Shown piece by piece: positions 44,118-53,704 of a stretch of DNA of 64,000 nt (positions within the stretch are counted from its first letter, which is position 1; each line of letters starts with the position of its first letter). The stretch is from JAZKAR01 sp040389065. GTDB lineage: Bacteria > Pseudomonadota > Gammaproteobacteria > Burkholderiales > Casimicrobiaceae. The stretch lies in assembly GCA_040389065.1 (NCBI GenBank), contig JAZKAR010000005.1:1-64000 (forward strand). Direction: 5' to 3'. The position numbers and the translations under genes are program-made. Below the pieces are notes generated by a model. The model was not told the origin of the DNA, searched no databases, and saw only the letters and a program-made list of their open reading frames with translations.

Positions 44118-46613
44118 CTAACGACAGATCACTTGTGTTTTTGAAGGGGGAATTTCTTGACCCTCAACACCATAATGCCATACACGCCTAACTTGATAAC
44201 GCCAACACTCTGGAAGAGTGACAGCTGCTATTTTTTCTGACACCTCGAATTTAATGCTGCCATGTTGATCACTGCGCAACGACATGCTTCCATGCTGCGC
44301 TACACGCTCAAGAATCGAAGGATGGGGATGATGATAATGATTAAGATACCCTGTCGTAAAAATAGTGTAGCGTGGCTGCACCTGTTCTAGCCATGCTACA
44401 GATGTTGAAGAACGGCTGCCGTGATGCCCTGCAATTAATAGCGTTGAAGGTAAAGCTGCTTTTTGTGTTTCAAGCAACTCATTTTCGACAGAGCCTTCGG
44501 CATCGCCTGGCAGTAAAACAGATACCTCAGCCGTGGCTATTTTCAACACACAACTAAGATCATTTGTTCGAGCTTCATGTGCTAATCGTTCAAGCGTAGG
44601 AGATAACATTAAAAACTTCACGCCATCCCATTCCCAATGCTGTCCTGTTTGGCAATATTCAAATACCGTTTTATCCTTACGGGTTTTAAATAAATCTGGC
44701 TTAACTGACGTCAGAAGCTTGTTAATTGGCAATTGCTCAAGAAGCGTGTCGGCTCCCCCTCGATGATCTGTATCTTGGTGGCTAATCATTAAGGTATCGA
44801 TAGAATTAATTCCTTCGCCCCTCAAAAATGGCAAAATAACGCGTGCACCTGCATCAGCACCACTACTTGCTGATGCTTTAAAGGGGCGCGGGCCACTATC
44901 GTATAATAAGCGGTGATTCGCTGTTTCTATCAATACGCTTAATCCTTGCCCTACATCTAACACCGTTAAACGTGCAGCTCCATAGACTACAGGTAATTGA
45001 GGCAATGCCATCAACGATAAGATAGATAAACAACTTATCCACAACCGCCCAGGCAATGCCTTTGCACCACATGCATACCCTATTATGCCTACTGTAGCCC
45101 ATACCGTACTCCACAATGAAGGCTGCGCTCCTTGCCATATTGCGCTAATGAAAGGATTGTTTGATAGCCATGCTAAAACGATATCAAGCCATTCAAAAAT
45201 ACGATGCGAAGCGTTAAGAGCAAAAAGAGCGATGCTTTCATTCGGAATTAACACTCCGAATAGCGCTAAAGGAGTCACTAAGATACTTACCACAGGGATA
45301 GCCAAGGCGTTTGCAAAAGGAGAAACCACGCTAACCTTACCAAATAAATAGAGCGTAGCAGGCAATAAGGCAACCGTTGCCACCATTTGGCTCTTAAAGG
45401 CTTCACGCCAGAATGTTAAAGCAACTACCAACCCATTACCTGAAAGCATTAAAGAACCTACCCCAATAAATGAAAGCCAAAAGCCTGCAGTTAATGGTGC
45501 AAAAGAATCCATGAACAAAACACCAATCATTGCCCATGAAAAGACTACACTTCCTGATAATCGCCTGCCCACTGCCCACCCCAATGCCATCATGCTAATC
45601 ATCCAAGCAGTGCGCTGAGCAGGCACGCCACCGCCCGCTAATAACACGTAAGCCACCGCTACGATGACTCCAGCTGAAGCTCCCCATACGCGATCAGGAG
45701 CGATATCTAAGCAACGAGGACTCCATATAATAAGCTTGGAGACTATCCAAGCAGCCAACCCTGCCAAAAAACTAATATGAAAACCAGAAATGCTAATGAG
45801 ATGACCAATACCCGTTGCGTTGAAACGATGCCATTGTGTTTCGGGAATTGCTGGTTGATCGCCTATTGTTAAGGCCGTTAAAACCCCTGTATAAGGCGCC
45901 TGGCCTAAAAGACGTTCTAATTTATTTTTAAGAATTTGGCGCTGCTTTTGAAGCCATTGAAATTGACTTTCAAATACAGTACGAGCGCACCGCTCAATAT
46001 AAACTGGCGGCACGCGATTTTTTAAAGAACCTGATGCATCAAACCCATGGCTTAACATCCAGGTTTCTGTATCAAACCCATGCGGATTCATTAATCCATG
46101 CGGCGGCTTTAAGCTAACAGCCAATTTCCAGCACTCTCCAGCTTGCGGTCGCCATTTTGTCTCCTCTGAAGGTTTGGTAGGTAAATAGGCCGTTAGCCAT
46201 AATCGCTCAGGCAACGCTGCTACTGCTAAGGTTTCATTTTCAACACGCGTTACCTGAAAGCTAAAACGAGTTCCATACTCAGTAATGCGCGGTAAGTCAT
46301 CGATCCATCCCTCCACCATAATGACTGATTTTGCCATCGATTCAGGTAGCCGATGCACTAAGCGCTCATGAATACGATAACTGGTTAGCATCATAGCTAA
46401 CAGGCTGCTTAATAAAAAAATAAAACAAGCTAACAGCATGTCTTGATACTCTTTTTTAACATACCCATTTCCAAACTTCTGAAAGGCTAACCCTATTAAT
46501 ACGATTAGCCCTAGGCTAACACCTAAGCCTTTTAATGGAAATAAAAAAGATACAGTTAAAGGCACTAAAGAGCCAGCTACGACACCCGTTGTTAAGGCCA
46601 TTAAAATCAACAT
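44118..46613 (-). CDS. comEC: DNA internalisation-related competence protein ComEC/Rec2
   Basis: An 831-residue inner-membrane channel for uptake of single-stranded DNA. It contains an N-terminal OB-like region, the hydrophobic competence domain (GIGHLISISGFHISFLAGLA; AQRTAWMISMMALGWAVGRR) and a C-terminal metallo-beta-lactamase-like domain (VLDVGQGLSVLIET, MISHQDTDHRGGAD, LLIAGHHGSRSS). All three regions are intact, so natural transformation is plausible. I use the ATG at 46613, which has AGGA seven bases upstream; a GTG at 46628 is also in frame. Confidence 0.94.
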   Translation of the reverse strand: MLILMALTTGVVAGSLVPLTVSFLFPLKGLGVSLGLIVLIGLAFQKFGNGYVKKEYQDMLLACFIFLLSSLLAMMLTSYRIHERLVHRLPESMAKSVIMVEGWIDDLPRITEYGTRFSFQVTRVENETLAVAALPERLWLTAYLPTKPSEETKWRPQAGECWKLAVSLKPPHGLMNPHGFDTETWMLSHGFDASGSLKNRVPPVYIERCARTVFESQFQWLQKQRQILKNKLERLLGQAPYTGVLTALTIGDQPAIPETQWHRFNATGIGHLISISGFHISFLAGLAAWIVSKLIIWSPRCLDIAPDRVWGASAGVIVAVAYVLLAGGGVPAQRTAWMISMMALGWAVGRRLSGSVVFSWAMIGVLFMDSFAPLTAGFWLSFIGVGSLMLSGNGLVVALTFWREAFKSQMVATVALLPATLYLFGKVSVVSPFANALAIPVVSILVTPLALFGVLIPNESIALFALNASHRIFEWLDIVLAWLSNNPFISAIWQGAQPSLWSTVWATVGIIGYACGAKALPGRLWISCLSILSLMALPQLPVVYGAARLTVLDVGQGLSVLIETANHRLLYDSGPRPFKASASSGADAGARVILPFLRGEGINSIDTLMISHQDTDHRGGADTLLEQLPINKLLTSVKPDLFKTRKDKTVFEYCQTGQHWEWDGVKFLMLSPTLERLAHEARTNDLSCVLKIATAEVSVLLPGDAEGSVENELLETQKAALPSTLLIAGHHGSRSSTSVAWLEQVQPRYTIFTTGYLNHYHHPHPSILERVAQHGSMSLRSDQHGSIKFEVSEKIAAVTLPECWRYQVRRVWHYGVEGQEIPPSKTQVICR

Positions 46614-46732
46614 TGCGTATTCCTGCACATTTCTACTTTTGAAACCGTGAAGGAGTAGAGTTCTAACTCTGTTAGAATCAGCACAGCCTTTTGAGTCATT
46701 TCTTAATCCGGTCTTTAGATAGTTTACCCACT

Positions 46733-47716
46733 ATGCTCACTTCACTCATTATTGCCACCCGTCAAAGCCCTCTTGCTCTTTGGCAAGCGGAACATGTTCA
46801 ATCGCGTTTGAAGGCGTTGTATCCCACTATGGATATTCAGCTTCTCCCTATGACAACGGAAGGAGATCGCCGCCTTGAAGTGGCACTTGCTAATTTAGGA
46901 GGAAAAGGGCTATTTATTAAAGAACTTGAACACGCCATGTTAGAAGGTAAGGCTCATATCGCCATACATTCGCTTAAAGATGTACCCATGCAATTACCAG
47001 AAGAATTCAGCTTAGGTGCTATTCTTGAACGTGAAGATCCCCGCGATGTTTTTGTATCGCATCATTACAAGCAGGCGAGCGAATTGCCGCATGGCGCTAA
47101 GGTAGGAACAAGTAGCCCCCGCCGCGCAACCCAATTACGCTATCGCTACCCTCATATCAATATTGAATTACTGAGAGGGAATGTTGGCACGCGTCTTAAA
47201 AAGCTTGAATTAGGTGAATATGACGCTATCTTATTAGCTGCTGCCGGATTAAAACGTTTAAATTTATTAGATGAGCGCTTTTGTACGATTTTAGAAGTTG
47301 AAGAATCGCTTCCAGCGGTAGGGCAAGGTACGCTTGCCATAGAATGCTTGGCAAACCGTCATGATTTAATTGATGTACTTCGCCCTTTGCATGATGAGTC
47401 AGCAGCCCTTTGCGCACAAGCTGAACGGGCCTTCAGCCAATGTCTGGCAGGTAACTGCCATATGCCTATTGCAGCGCATGCCACATTGCACGGTGAAGGT
47501 AGCAGTAACCAGTACCAGCGACTTAAAATTCAGGGGTGTGTGGGCCACCCTGATCGCCTTGAGCTATGGAAAGGTGAACTCGATGCCCCGCTAGGTGCCT
47601 TTGACTCGTTTACTGATGCAAGCGAGTTAGGATGGTTACTGGGAAGGCGCTGCCAGCTTGAAACCCCTTGGCTTGAAGAGGTTATTCCGCACCAACCTGC
47701 TAAAAGCGCTTCTTAA
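46733..47716 (+). CDS. hemC: Porphobilinogen deaminase (hydroxymethylbilane synthase)
   Basis: A 327-residue enzyme joining four porphobilinogens in haem synthesis. Marks: IIATRQSPLALWQAEHVQS, GKGLFIKELEHAMLEGKAHI, VGTSSPRRATQLRYRYP, and the cofactor cysteine in CLAGNCHMPIAAHA. I start at the ATG at 46733; the frame extends to a TTG at 46691 but those residues are outside the family. hemD, often next, is absent; the next gene is convergent. Confidence 0.95.
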   Translation: MLTSLIIATRQSPLALWQAEHVQSRLKALYPTMDIQLLPMTTEGDRRLEVALANLGGKGLFIKELEHAMLEGKAHIAIHSLKDVPMQLPEEFSLGAILEREDPRDVFVSHHYKQASELPHGAKVGTSSPRRATQLRYRYPHINIELLRGNVGTRLKKLELGEYDAILLAAAGLKRLNLLDERFCTILEVEESLPAVGQGTLAIECLANRHDLIDVLRPLHDESAALCAQAERAFSQCLAGNCHMPIAAHATLHGEGSSNQYQRLKIQGCVGHPDRLELWKGELDAPLGAFDSFTDASELGWLLGRRCQLETPWLEEVIPHQPAKSAS

Positions 47717-47890
47717 TTTTACCTTGTAGCGCAGAGCCTACTTAAAATGATCTGAATAGCGTTCTAGCATAGGGTCTTATGTACTGTTTGATTTCTAGCT
47801 TACCAAAATCATTTGGTGTAAACGCATGTAGCTCTGATTTTTATGTAAATTAGACGTCTACACAGCGCAAGCTGGGACATTTATTTTGGC

Positions 47891-47931
47891 AAAGAAAAAG
47901 GAGGAAATATTTAGTTCCCTCCTTTTTCTTT
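47891..47931. terminator. Bidirectional terminator between hemC and the HDOD gene
   Basis: AAAGAAAAAGGAGG (47891-47904) and CCTCCTTTTTCTTT (47918-47931) form a perfect 14-base stem between two convergent genes, able to act both ways. Confidence 0.9.
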
Positions 47932-47959
47932 CTGCTAGCTTTCACCCAAGTGCCAAGTG

Positions 47960-48790
47960 CTATAACACTGAATTAGCTGCGTCTTTTAATACACTATATT
48001 TCTCAACTCGATCAGCTAATGATTCAGCCCCTAATTTTAGTTTTTCAGAAATTTCCGCCGACATAGAATCACTCAATATTTGAGTTTTCTCAGGCTGCTC
48101 AATGAGAAGCGCTATATAACTTGCCACAAATACTGTGGTTGCATAACCACTAGCTTCAGCATTTAATGGGTCGCAATAATAACGAATTGCATTAATAATT
48201 TCATCAGCAAAGTTCCAGCGCTTCGCCAATTCAGAACCTACTTCGCAATGATCTGTTTGCAATAACTCACGCTCTATGGTTGCGCGCTCTGTTACGCTAC
48301 GATCCTGACAGGCCTTCGAAATTTGCGTAGCAGAATCAGGAAACGCATTATGAATCAGCAACACGCCAATTCCATGCATTAAACCAGCCGTAAAAGCAAC
48401 TTCGGCATTAATACCGCCCTGCTCTTTTGCCATCAACCTTGCAACCATAGCAGTCAGCAAAGAATTGCGCCAAAAGTGGTTAAGATCAATACCGGGTACT
48501 TTAACAAAGGAGCCTGCCATGCCGCAGGCAATCACTAAAATTCTTAATTGATTTAAACCGATTAATGTTACTGCATCATCAATGCTAGCAACTTTGCGGC
48601 TCGAACCATAATAGCTTGAGTTTGCTAGTCGCAGCACCCGTGCACTTATCACCTGATCTTGTGAAACGCTACGTGCCAGCTTTCCAATATCCGCATCTTC
48701 ATTATTCAGACTCTGAATTAGCTCATGCACCACTTTAGGAATGGTAGGGAGCACCTGCGTCTGCGAAAAAATCTTCTCTAAAGGCGTCAT
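47960..48790 (-). CDS. HDOD domain protein
   Basis: A 276-residue cytoplasmic protein made mainly of one HDOD domain, a degenerate HD-type fold used in signalling. Seen: LPTIPKVVHELIQSLNNEDA, VSQDQVISARVLRLANSSYY, DAVTLIGLNQLRILVIACGM, and AFTAGLMHGIGVLLIHN. The metal-binding HD pair is not clearly intact, as usual for HDOD. It has an AAGGAGAAAGG ribosome site before the ATG. Its partners are unknown. Confidence 0.92.
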   Translation of the reverse strand: MTPLEKIFSQTQVLPTIPKVVHELIQSLNNEDADIGKLARSVSQDQVISARVLRLANSSYYGSSRKVASIDDAVTLIGLNQLRILVIACGMAGSFVKVPGIDLNHFWRNSLLTAMVARLMAKEQGGINAEVAFTAGLMHGIGVLLIHNAFPDSATQISKACQDRSVTERATIERELLQTDHCEVGSELAKRWNFADEIINAIRYYCDPLNAEASGYATTVFVASYIALLIEQPEKTQILSDSMSAEISEKLKLGAESLADRVEKYSVLKDAANSVL

Positions 48791-49705
48791 AGCCTTTCTC
48801 CTTTCCTAAGCCTTGTGCGCTCACTATGAGCCTTAAGCTTTATCGATTGTGCTTTATAGTATCCGTTTACTCTTTTAAGAATTTGTTTACCCAGCAAATA
48901 GCAAACAAATTTTAAGAACTTATATCCATAACACCATCTAGAATATTACGTTCTTTTTACTTTCATACTGATGCTTTTAAAATTATGTTTTATAAACATC
49001 TCTAAAAATCTTACTTTCCTGAACACGCCCTGTATGTACGATATACAGTATTAAAATAAAATTTTTAGAGCATTCATGATTGCAATTAAAACGTTTTACG
49101 CACTCATACTCGCTATTACCTATTCAGCTAACTTTTTAAAACTATTGTGGAGTCTGCTGTTTCCTAAACGGTTCAAGCCGGGCTAGACTTGAGACACCCT
49201 CCTATAACTTTTTATAAATAATTGCAATATCAATTATTTGAAAAATGTCAGTATTTACACAAAACACTTCTAGTAGCTGATGCTAGTTCATACGCTCCAT
49301 TCAGAAGTATGCCCTAACCCAGTAAATATATGCATTTGATTTAGCCAATTAGCCGAAATGCTAAATAGGCATTTAGTGTTTTATGCATTTAGCTATCAGC
49401 AATGTGACAAATTTCTTGATACTAAACCTCGCTCTTTTTGAACACTCTTCCCAACATAAAAAGTCACAAAGAACTAGGGCTAACTCTACTATTATCTTAT
49501 TTTGGCGGAAAAGAAAGTACAAACTGCTGTTAAGTATTAATTTTTTTACTATTTCTTTAAAAACCTTATGAATCGAAACGCTTTTTCTTCATTTAATCTG
49601 AGGTTTTATTGCAAATAAACCTTCTGAACCCTTATCTTTCATACTACTTTTGATCAAAAAGCACTTGCCTCAATGCGATGATCCTGATAATATACTCAAA
49701 GTTAT
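48791..49705. other. Gene-poor AT-rich stretch upstream of tRNA-Asn
   Basis: About 915 bases without a recognised gene. It holds an imperfect dyad CTGTATGTACGATATACAG at 49030-49048 and a possible 36-codon reading frame (49076-49186). A 62-codon frame at 49383-49571 has no supporting features. The rest shows only A/T-rich sequence. Confidence 0.5.
49076..49186 (+). CDS. Possible small hydrophobic peptide
   Basis: A 36-residue frame begins IAIKTFYALILAITYSANF, has one hydrophobic segment of about 20 residues, and ends in a basic tail (FPKRFKPG). The ribosome site is weak (AGAG). Just upstream, at about 49030-49048, lies the dyad CTGTATGTACGATATACAG, followed by TTAAAAT-like sequence. The shape recalls membrane peptides of toxin or stress type, but nothing identifies it, and it may be non-coding. 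Confidence 0.3.
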   Translation: MIAIKTFYALILAITYSANFLKLLWSLLFPKRFKPG

Positions 49706-49781
49706 TCCTCGATAGCTCAGTCGGTAGAGCGACGGACTGTTAATCCGCAGGTCCCAGGTTCGAGCCCTGGTCGAGGAGCCA
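49706..49781 (+). tRNA. tRNA-Asn (anticodon GTT)
   Basis: A complete 76-base cloverleaf with encoded CCA. Acceptor arms TCCTCGA and TCGAGGA pair, the D arm is GCTCAGTCGGTAGAGC, the anticodon GTT is at 49739-49741 in loop CTGTTAA, and the T arm holds GGTTCGAGCCC. No attachment-site or integrase is seen beside it. Confidence 0.98.
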
Positions 49782-49790
49782 GTTTATAGA

Positions 49791-49810
49791 CCCAAGCCAA
49801 GTTGCTTGGG
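49791..49810 (+). terminator. Terminator of tRNA-Asn
   Basis: CCCAAGC (49791-49797) pairs with GCTTGGG (49804-49810), followed by TTTTTTG, ten bases after the tRNA end. Confidence 0.9.
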
Positions 49811-49820
49811 TTTTTTGTTT

Positions 49821-49927
49821 ATAGGCGGAACGCAAAGCTGTTCTAGCGGCGTTATGGCATCTTGCCGTACTTATATGTACTGTCTGCGTTGCCATGCCTT
49901 GCTAGAGCAGCTTTGCGTTCCGCCTAT
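49821..49927. repeat. Long hairpin repeat family, copy 2
   Basis: Perfect 20-base terminal inverted repeats lie at 49821-49840 and 49908-49927 (ATAGGCGGAACGCAAAGCTG and its complement). The centre, read on the minus strand, contains GGCAACGCAGACAGTAC, identical to the core of the copies at 27742 and 63511, although the outer arms differ in sequence. It lies between tRNA-Asn and the transglutaminase-like gene. Confidence 0.88.
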
Positions 49928-50009
49928 TATTGAACTCGATAGTTTTTGTTTTTTCATTTAAGGGAGGAAAAGCAAAGTGCCCTCCCTGGCCCATTACATA
50001 CAATATCCC

Positions 50010-53000
50010 TTAATCTCTCCCCCACCGTAAATCAAGCGTACACGGTTGATCTGGCGACACTGCGGGCACTCTTACCGCTACACCTGGTTGAGGTGTTGTC
50101 ATGCCATGATTCCAAAAGCGCTGACGCCGACGCGACTCTGCTTCACGAGCATTTACTGGCGGCATATCATAGCTACGGCCTCCTGCATGTGCCACAAAAT
50201 ATGTGCACCCTGCTACAGCACTTTGGTTCCATTTATCCCATAACGTAAACACTAAAGGGCTTTGTACAGGCAGCGTAGAATGCTGTGCAGAAGGCGGGTT
50301 CCATGCTTGAAAGCGCACACCTGCTACATACTCACCCGCAGTTGTCGTAGCCTGAACCGGTATAGGGCGGTCGTTGCATAATAAACTATAGCGCTCTGCT
50401 ATAAAGCGTTGCAACTTAATTTGCACACGCTCTACCGAGTTATCTACAAAGCGTGAAGTGCCTGTTGTACTCAGCTCTTCTCCTAATACATTCCAAGGTT
50501 CTAGTGCATAGCGTAATTCAAATGCCATACTTTCGTACTCAAAGGTACCGCATACGGGGAAGCGAAACTCTAAAAAGGGTGTAAACCAATCATAGGCTAG
50601 TGGCAAATCATGCTCAGCTAAATCTTTTAACACACTACGCAAATCGCTTTCTAAATAATGCGGCAGCATAAAGCGATCATGCAATTGCCTGCCCCAACGA
50701 ATTAACTCCCCTGCATAGGGTGCTCGCGCCAAACGTGCAATGATGGCCCTTAACAGCAGCGATTGCACAGCATGCATGCGAGGATGAGGCGTCATCTCGA
50801 ATGCACGAAATTCTAATAGCCCTAAACGCCCTTGCGCGTGATCAGGCGAATAAAGCTTATCGATCGAAATTTCTGCGCGGTGCGTATTGCCTGTTAAATC
50901 GGTAAGGAAGTGACGCAAAATGCAATCTACCAGCCAGGGGCGTTTTGGAATATCGTCTGCGAGAACTTCTAGTTGTTGAAGCGCAATATCTAAATCATGC
51001 AATCGATCTTCACGCGTTTCATCTACACGGGGAGATTGACTGGTTGCCCCTACAAAAGAACCTGCAAACAAATAAGACAGAACAGGATGGTTTTGAATAT
51101 ACACAACGAGCTGCTTTAATAGCTTCGGATTATTCAGCCAGGGGCTTTCTGAAGGTGTGGCGCCTCCAAAAATAATATGATTTCCGCCACCTGTGCCTAC
51201 AGGTCGACCATCAATCATAAAACGATGGGCAGATAAGCCTACCTCACGCGCTTCTTCATACAAAATTTCGCCTAAATTCCTTAACTCTGACCATTTGCTC
51301 AGTGGCGGAACATTTACCTCTAACACCCCAGGGTCAGGCGTTACTGCTAATTGCTGCACACGCGGGTCTTTAGGCGGCGCGTATCCCTCACATACCACAG
51401 GCATTTGTAAAGCACTGGCGGTGGCTTCAACAGCTTCAACTAATGTTAAGTATTGCTCTAGAGGTGACAATGGAGGAAAAAAAATATAGAGCTGACCATC
51501 ACGCACCTCAGCACAGATCGCCGTTTTTGAAACTGAATCAGAAGTATTTAGCTGAAACTGTGCCGAACTATATGATTTATGTAATCGCGCGGGTAATGGC
51601 TCACATGGCTGCATAGGATCACTTGGAACAGGGGCAGCAATACTATTTACAGGCAATTGGCTTAAAGGCAGCCTTAACCCCATAGGCGACTCGCCAGGAA
51701 TCAAATAAATATGCGCTGCGCGAACTGGCCAACGGCTGCTAGCCCACTGCACTGGAACAGAAGGCCACACAGGTAATGCAGAAATCGGCAACAAAAATCC
51801 AACTGGAGCATTCAACCCTTGCTGAAGCAAACGTGCTAACCGCTGCCGCTCTTCTGAGCTTTCAAGGTCTATGTTAGCAGGATCAATATCGATAGGGGTT
51901 TGCTGCTCAAGCCAAACGGTATAATAAGGATCTTCATAAGCTGGCAAAATATGCGCGGTCTGAACCCCTAGCTCAACCGCTAACCGCTCAAGAAAAGCTT
52001 TAGCATGTGCAACATTCGCAGTTTTAGGCGTAGCAGGGGTAGCCAACCAGCGCGTATCGCGCCAAATAGGCTGACCATCTTGCCTCCAGAACGCTGAGAG
52101 TATCCAACGTGGTAATGTCTCGCCTGGATACCATTTACCTTGCCCTGCATGCCTCCATGTACCCTCTGCCCCTAAACGATTAGCTAACCGCTCTAGCAAT
52201 GTTTCACCATAAACACGCTTTTCAGGAGAAAGCGCCGTAAAGTTCCATTCTGGCCCTGTAGAATTATTCGTCGCAATAAAGGTTGGCTCGCCGCCTTGCG
52301 TCAACTTTAAGCCCGCCTCATTGAGAGCGACATCAACGCGCTCCCCCATGGCATCGATCGCTTGCCAGGTATCGTCAGTATAAGGAAACGTATGCCGAGG
52401 AGCTTCTTGAATTCGCTCAACAATCATACTGAAATCGAATTCTGATTCACAGGGGCTTGTAAAACCATATACAGGTGCTGCTTCTTCAGGCGTAGGCGTA
52501 CATGACAGCGGTATATGCCCTTCACTCGTTAATAAACCAGAGGTTGGATCTAAACCTACCCATCCTGCACCCGGTATAAATACTTCAGTCCAGGCATGTA
52601 AATCTGTAAAATCCTTGGTGGGCGCATCGCCTTCTGTTGGATCAGGTTTTAATTGAATTAAATATCCTGATACAAAGCGTGCAGCCAAACCCATTGCCCG
52701 CAGCAAATTAGCTAATAGCCAGCAGGTATCGCGGCAAGAGCCATTGCCTAAGCTTAGCGTTTCTTCAGGGTCACGTACTCCAGGTTCCATACGAATTAAA
52801 TAATTTATATCTTCGTAAAGCTGCTGGTTAATAGCCACCAATACATCTACTGTACGAATTTTTTCTGGCAGTGTTGCCTTAAACTCTTTCACCCATTGAT
52901 AGCCTTTTTCGCCTAAATAAATAGGATTCAAAAAGGGAGCTAAGCCCGCGCGATGCCGCTCAGGATATCCGCCTTCATAATCAAAAGGAAAATACTCAGA

Positions 53001-53303
53001 TTCAGGTTCTGTAAAAAAATCAAACGGATTGACCGGTTGAAGATCAGCCGTTAAGTTAATTTTTAACTCGAACTCATTCAGCGGTTTTTGAAAATCTAAG
53101 CGTGACACCCAATTACCATAAGCATCTTGCTGCCAGTTCATAAACGGTTTAGTGTCTTCTCCCCCTACTTCAAGGCTATAGCCTAAGATGGGAGTACGCG
53201 CATGCGGTGCAGGACGCAAACGTACTTCATGAGCAGAAAGCACGGTAGGACGATCAAACCGATACTGCGTGCGATGCTGAAGACGAACTTGAAGCGTTGT
53301 CAT
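50010..53303 (-). CDS. Transglutaminase-like / DUF2126 protein of the Anbu-associated system
   Basis: A 1097-residue protein. The N-terminal 280 residues are a bacterial transglutaminase-like module (LQVRLQHRTQYRFDRP) with an intact-looking Cys190 (LGNGSCRDTCWLLANL), His236 (DLHAWTEVF) and Asp253. The larger C-terminal part (about 320-1090) matches the DUF2126 family, including GTGGGNHIIFGGATPSESPW and LTDLTGNTHRAEI. In related bacteria it is encoded with circularly permuted ATP-grasp and alpha-E proteins and is predicted to act in making or cutting peptide bonds. Here it follows the Anbu gene in the same direction across a 401-base gap filled with repeats. Confidence 0.9.
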   Translation of the reverse strand: MTTLQVRLQHRTQYRFDRPTVLSAHEVRLRPAPHARTPILGYSLEVGGEDTKPFMNWQQDAYGNWVSRLDFQKPLNEFELKINLTADLQPVNPFDFFTEPESEYFPFDYEGGYPERHRAGLAPFLNPIYLGEKGYQWVKEFKATLPEKIRTVDVLVAINQQLYEDINYLIRMEPGVRDPEETLSLGNGSCRDTCWLLANLLRAMGLAARFVSGYLIQLKPDPTEGDAPTKDFTDLHAWTEVFIPGAGWVGLDPTSGLLTSEGHIPLSCTPTPEEAAPVYGFTSPCESEFDFSMIVERIQEAPRHTFPYTDDTWQAIDAMGERVDVALNEAGLKLTQGGEPTFIATNNSTGPEWNFTALSPEKRVYGETLLERLANRLGAEGTWRHAGQGKWYPGETLPRWILSAFWRQDGQPIWRDTRWLATPATPKTANVAHAKAFLERLAVELGVQTAHILPAYEDPYYTVWLEQQTPIDIDPANIDLESSEERQRLARLLQQGLNAPVGFLLPISALPVWPSVPVQWASSRWPVRAAHIYLIPGESPMGLRLPLSQLPVNSIAAPVPSDPMQPCEPLPARLHKSYSSAQFQLNTSDSVSKTAICAEVRDGQLYIFFPPLSPLEQYLTLVEAVEATASALQMPVVCEGYAPPKDPRVQQLAVTPDPGVLEVNVPPLSKWSELRNLGEILYEEAREVGLSAHRFMIDGRPVGTGGGNHIIFGGATPSESPWLNNPKLLKQLVVYIQNHPVLSYLFAGSFVGATSQSPRVDETREDRLHDLDIALQQLEVLADDIPKRPWLVDCILRHFLTDLTGNTHRAEISIDKLYSPDHAQGRLGLLEFRAFEMTPHPRMHAVQSLLLRAIIARLARAPYAGELIRWGRQLHDRFMLPHYLESDLRSVLKDLAEHDLPLAYDWFTPFLEFRFPVCGTFEYESMAFELRYALEPWNVLGEELSTTGTSRFVDNSVERVQIKLQRFIAERYSLLCNDRPIPVQATTTAGEYVAGVRFQAWNPPSAQHSTLPVQSPLVFTLWDKWNQSAVAGCTYFVAHAGGRSYDMPPVNAREAESRRRQRFWNHGMTTPQPGVAVRVPAVSPDQPCTLDLRWGRD

Positions 53304-53370
53304 AAATGATGATCTCTATAGAAGAATGCAATGAAGCAGTAAAAACTAATCTATGCCCTCATTCGTTAGA

Positions 53371-53408
53371 TTCCCTCTCCCCTTGAGGGAGAGGGCTAGG
53401 GTGAGGGG
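53371..53408. repeat. Intergenic palindromic repeat (CCCTCTCCCT type), copy 2
   Basis: TTCCCTCTCCCCTTGAGGGA followed by GAGGGCTAGGGTGAGGGG is the inverse of the copy at 23229. It lies in the 53304-53704 gap, facing copy 3. Confidence 0.8.
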
Positions 53409-53493
53409 ATGGAAATTAAACTACCTAAGATAGTGTTTACTTTTAATTCATAAAATTTTTAGTATAAAACTACCTATTAGCTAATCTAACCGC

Positions 53494-53595
53494 CCCCTCA
53501 TCCTAGCCTTCTCCCTCGAGGGGAGAAGGAACTTAAAAAAGATGTGTCTATCAATTAGTCTCTTGAGGAAATAACAAAAACATCTTTAAAAGGTA
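53494..53595. repeat. Intergenic palindromic repeat (CCCTCTCCCT type), copy 3
   Basis: CCCCTCATCCTAGCCTTCTC, then a CTCCCTCGAGGGGAG dyad, and a tail ending CAAAAACATCTTTAAAA. The tail matches the region after copy 1. Copies 2 and 3 point toward opposite sides within one 401-base gap between the transglutaminase-like gene and anbu, whose remainder shows nothing else. Confidence 0.75.
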
Positions 53596-53704
53596 GGTTT
53601 AGTAAATTATTTATTTACATGTAAACCTTTTATAAAACTGTTTCAGCACGATAAAGGCAAAGTTACCATACCGTCGCTGTAAGAGTTTTTATAAGGCCTA
53701 AAGA

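Noticed and set aside
49030..49048. LexA box
   Set aside because: The half-sites CTGT and ACAG are present but separated by 11 bases instead of 8, so I list it only as a dyad.
49383..49571. 62-codon plus-strand frame in the gap before tRNA-Asn
   Set aside because: Composition is that of random AT-rich sequence, with no ribosome site, no membrane or domain pattern and no neighbour relation.
49706..49927. tRNA-linked integration site of a mobile element
   Set aside because: No integrase, no direct repeat of the tRNA 3' end and no cargo genes are seen; only the hairpin repeat lies beside it.
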